Part shown: positions 14,477 through 15,848 of the stretch, in pieces
Layout of the letters: every line of letters starts with the position of its first letter
Numbering within the stretch: position 1 is the stretch's first letter
From: CBDUEF01 sp018063485
GTDB lineage: Bacteria > Pseudomonadota > Alphaproteobacteria > Rhodobacterales > Rhodobacteraceae
Reading direction: 5' to 3'
DNA length: 15,848 bases
Assembly: GCA_037045435.1 (NCBI GenBank)
Contig: JBAOID010000007.1
Span: 1-15,848, forward strand
The notes under the pieces: model-generated
Seen by the model: only the letters and a program-made list of their open reading frames with translations
What the model was told of the DNA's origin: nothing
The model's database searches: none
Made by a program: the position numbers and the translations under genes

Positions 14477-15035
14477 AACGAAATCTCGTCATCTTCCGGG
14501 CCGCGCCGGTTGAAATCGAGCGGGTTGCCGCCCGAACTTCTTCGCCGGGGCCTTGTCGCCAATCTTCAGGGTCTTTTCGGCGCGACTGCCGAAACCCGCC
14601 CCCGTGTTTCCCAGACCGTGGCCATGACCCATGACAATCCTGCAGTCCCCGCGCCAGACTGTCCATCGGTCGGACGCGCGTCCTTGGCGGTCAGCCTGCC
14701 TCGGCGTTGCGGCGCTCGATAGCTGCCAGCATCTTGGGGTTTTGTCAGTCTTGGCAACGGCTTTGGCATGGTCCTTGGCGTTCGGAGGATCCGTAAATGC
14801 GTCACCCAAAAGCTTGTGGAACGCCTTCCGGTTCTTGTATTCCTCGGGGCCAGACGGTGCCCAGCGCAGGGAAATGTATTCCTGCGGCATGCGTCTGGGT
14901 GTGGTCCAGCTTTCGCCTCGTCGATGCATGGCCAACACCAACGATCCCGCCGGGATAGGGTCCATATTGCCGCCGGAAATCTATCCACACGGTCTTTGCG
15001 GCATCTTCGCCGTCGCTCAGGTTCCAGAAACCCAT
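14473..15035 (-). pseudogene. Degraded copy of the SSB-like gene
   Basis: It starts MGFWNLSDGEDAAKT and ends near the GACGAGATTTCGTTC tip. Several long blocks are identical to the left arm, with fewer silent differences than the ATPase copy. Frame breaks are frequent. Confidence 0.73.
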
Positions 15036-15827
15036 TATTGTGCGGCTGCCATCAGAGCCGCAGCGTCATGCTGCCTTCGGCGGTTGTTTGTTTCATATGC
15101 TTTCCCGCCAGCGCCGGGATGACGGCAAAGAGGGCGGGGATTCCCCCAGCCGCAAATGGCAGGGCTTCGGTCAGGCCGTAGCGGTTTTTGGATCTTGGAC
15201 GCCACCGCCATGGCGGCCGGTTCCTGCTGAATCGCCTTCTTGCGTTCGCCGTCGTCGCCCTTGGTAAACGTGCACAGAAGCCCACCAGCGTCCACGTCGT
15301 CGACACTCGGCGGCAGGCGCAGCGAATAGCGCATGTAGTCGTCGGCATCGGGCAGGCGCATGGTCTCAACATCGGCATGAGCCACGAAAAACCACGTGCG
15401 TCCCCCGGCACTTTCATTGGCCAGCCCCGCGCCCTTGCGGACCCTGGGGCGGATCGCATCGCGGCCACCGCCGCCACGCCCGCGCCATAGCCCCGAGAGC
15501 CTGGTTGATGGACTTGGCCTTTGGGCCTGTTCACACCTCAGCCACGAATAGACGTTCAGCGCGGTCACGCTGTCAATCGCCGAGGAATTTCTGGTAGTCG
15601 TGCGGTTCGTGATCACCGCCCCCAGCTGCGCCCAAAGGTCCTTGGCGCTGGACAAACTAGCGGAGGCGTCGGCGGTTGTTGGCGACGCATTCCATCTTGC
15701 CGCCGGATGAAAATGGGCTTGGGAAACGATGCTGCAAGGCTGGTCTTGCCCATGCCGAAATCACCGGCGAAAGGGTGATGAGCCGCGGCCTGTCGGCGGG
15801 CTTTGCCGCCGTGGCAATCAATGACAT
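15035..15827 (-). pseudogene. Diverged, degraded copy of the Sak4-like ATPase gene
   Basis: The start MSLIATAAKPADRP is spelled ATGTCATTGATTGCC here and ATGAGCCTTATTGCC in the left arm, so it is synonymous throughout. Silent codon differences continue across the gene (for example AAA/AAG in Walker A, TCG/TCC, CAA/CAG, CTT/CTC and GAT/GAC twice). Superimposed indels destroy the frame. The start follows AAGGAGGAGCCGAAT directly, with no 59-aa gene before it. Confidence 0.75.
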
Positions 15828-15848
15828 ATTCGGCTCCTCCTTGGCCAT

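Larger units (their letters stand above)
9723..15848 (-). repeat. Right arm of the inverted repeat, indel-rich copy
   Basis: This is a reverse-complement, gene-by-gene copy of 2990-9715. After removing the missing 59-aa gene it is about 424 bases shorter than the left arm (6126 against 6550). The loss is spread as many 1-10-base deletions with fewer insertions and scrambled short blocks. Homologous reading frames break every few dozen bases. The profile resembles uncorrected single-read sequence more than natural gene decay. Synonymous third-base differences show that the underlying molecule is also a diverged allele. Confidence 0.9.

Noticed and set aside
9723..15848. A composite transposon or IS-mediated inverted duplication
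   Set aside because: No transposase, terminal inverted repeats or target-site duplication is seen at the dyad. The arms meet almost without a loop.

Overview
The GC-rich coding sequence and gene content suggest a temperate phage, prophage or phage-like replicon of an alphaproteobacterium, perhaps Rhodobacterales. That host assignment is inferred from protein style only. The recognisable core is a replication and recombination module. No rRNA, tRNA, CRISPR array, transposase, integrase or structural phage gene is visible.

Layout of the readable part (1-9722). Positions 1-2893 hold a leftward cluster. In transcription order it is a 43-aa ribbon-helix-helix-like protein, a 130-aa unknown protein, a large DUF3987-type primase/helicase-like ATPase and a winged-helix protein that runs off the left edge. 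An AT-rich 426-bp gap with seven direct copies and one inverted copy of GTGGAAGAT (candidate iterons or origin) lies before the winged-helix gene. Positions 2894-2989 are a divergent control region with two palindromes. Positions 3008-7926 hold a tightly overlapping rightward operon: 59-aa protein, Sak4-like AAA ATPase, SSB-like DUF669-type protein ending in DDEIPF, YqaJ-type exonuclease, DEAH helicase with zinc motifs, VRR-NUC nuclease and a 57-aa protein. Positions 7923-9058 hold a leftward chain of seven very small overlapping genes led by a Cro/XRE-like HTH gene. Positions 9186-9722 start a rightward pair of phage-type hypotheticals. The single-strand annealing ATPase, SSB, exonuclease, helicase and nuclease look like one recombination-dependent replication toolkit.

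The dominant structure is a giant imperfect palindrome. From about 9719 onwards the window is a reverse-complement copy of 2990-9715, in the same gene order, ending at the window edge. The right arm (9723-15848) is full of small indels, so almost no full-length gene can be read in it. The left arm is mostly intact, with single-base frameshifts in five genes.

The arms are not simply one sequence read twice. In the ATPase, HTH, helicase and nuclease copies they differ at many synonymous third positions, and the right arm lacks the 59-aa gene. The simplest account is a low-coverage, uncorrected long-read fold-back or chimeric extension from a sibling strain, joined to a polished consensus. A real inverted duplication or read-through of a hairpin telomere is less likely but not excluded. 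The right-arm genes are therefore listed as degraded copies and should not be taken as real pseudogenes without read-level checking.
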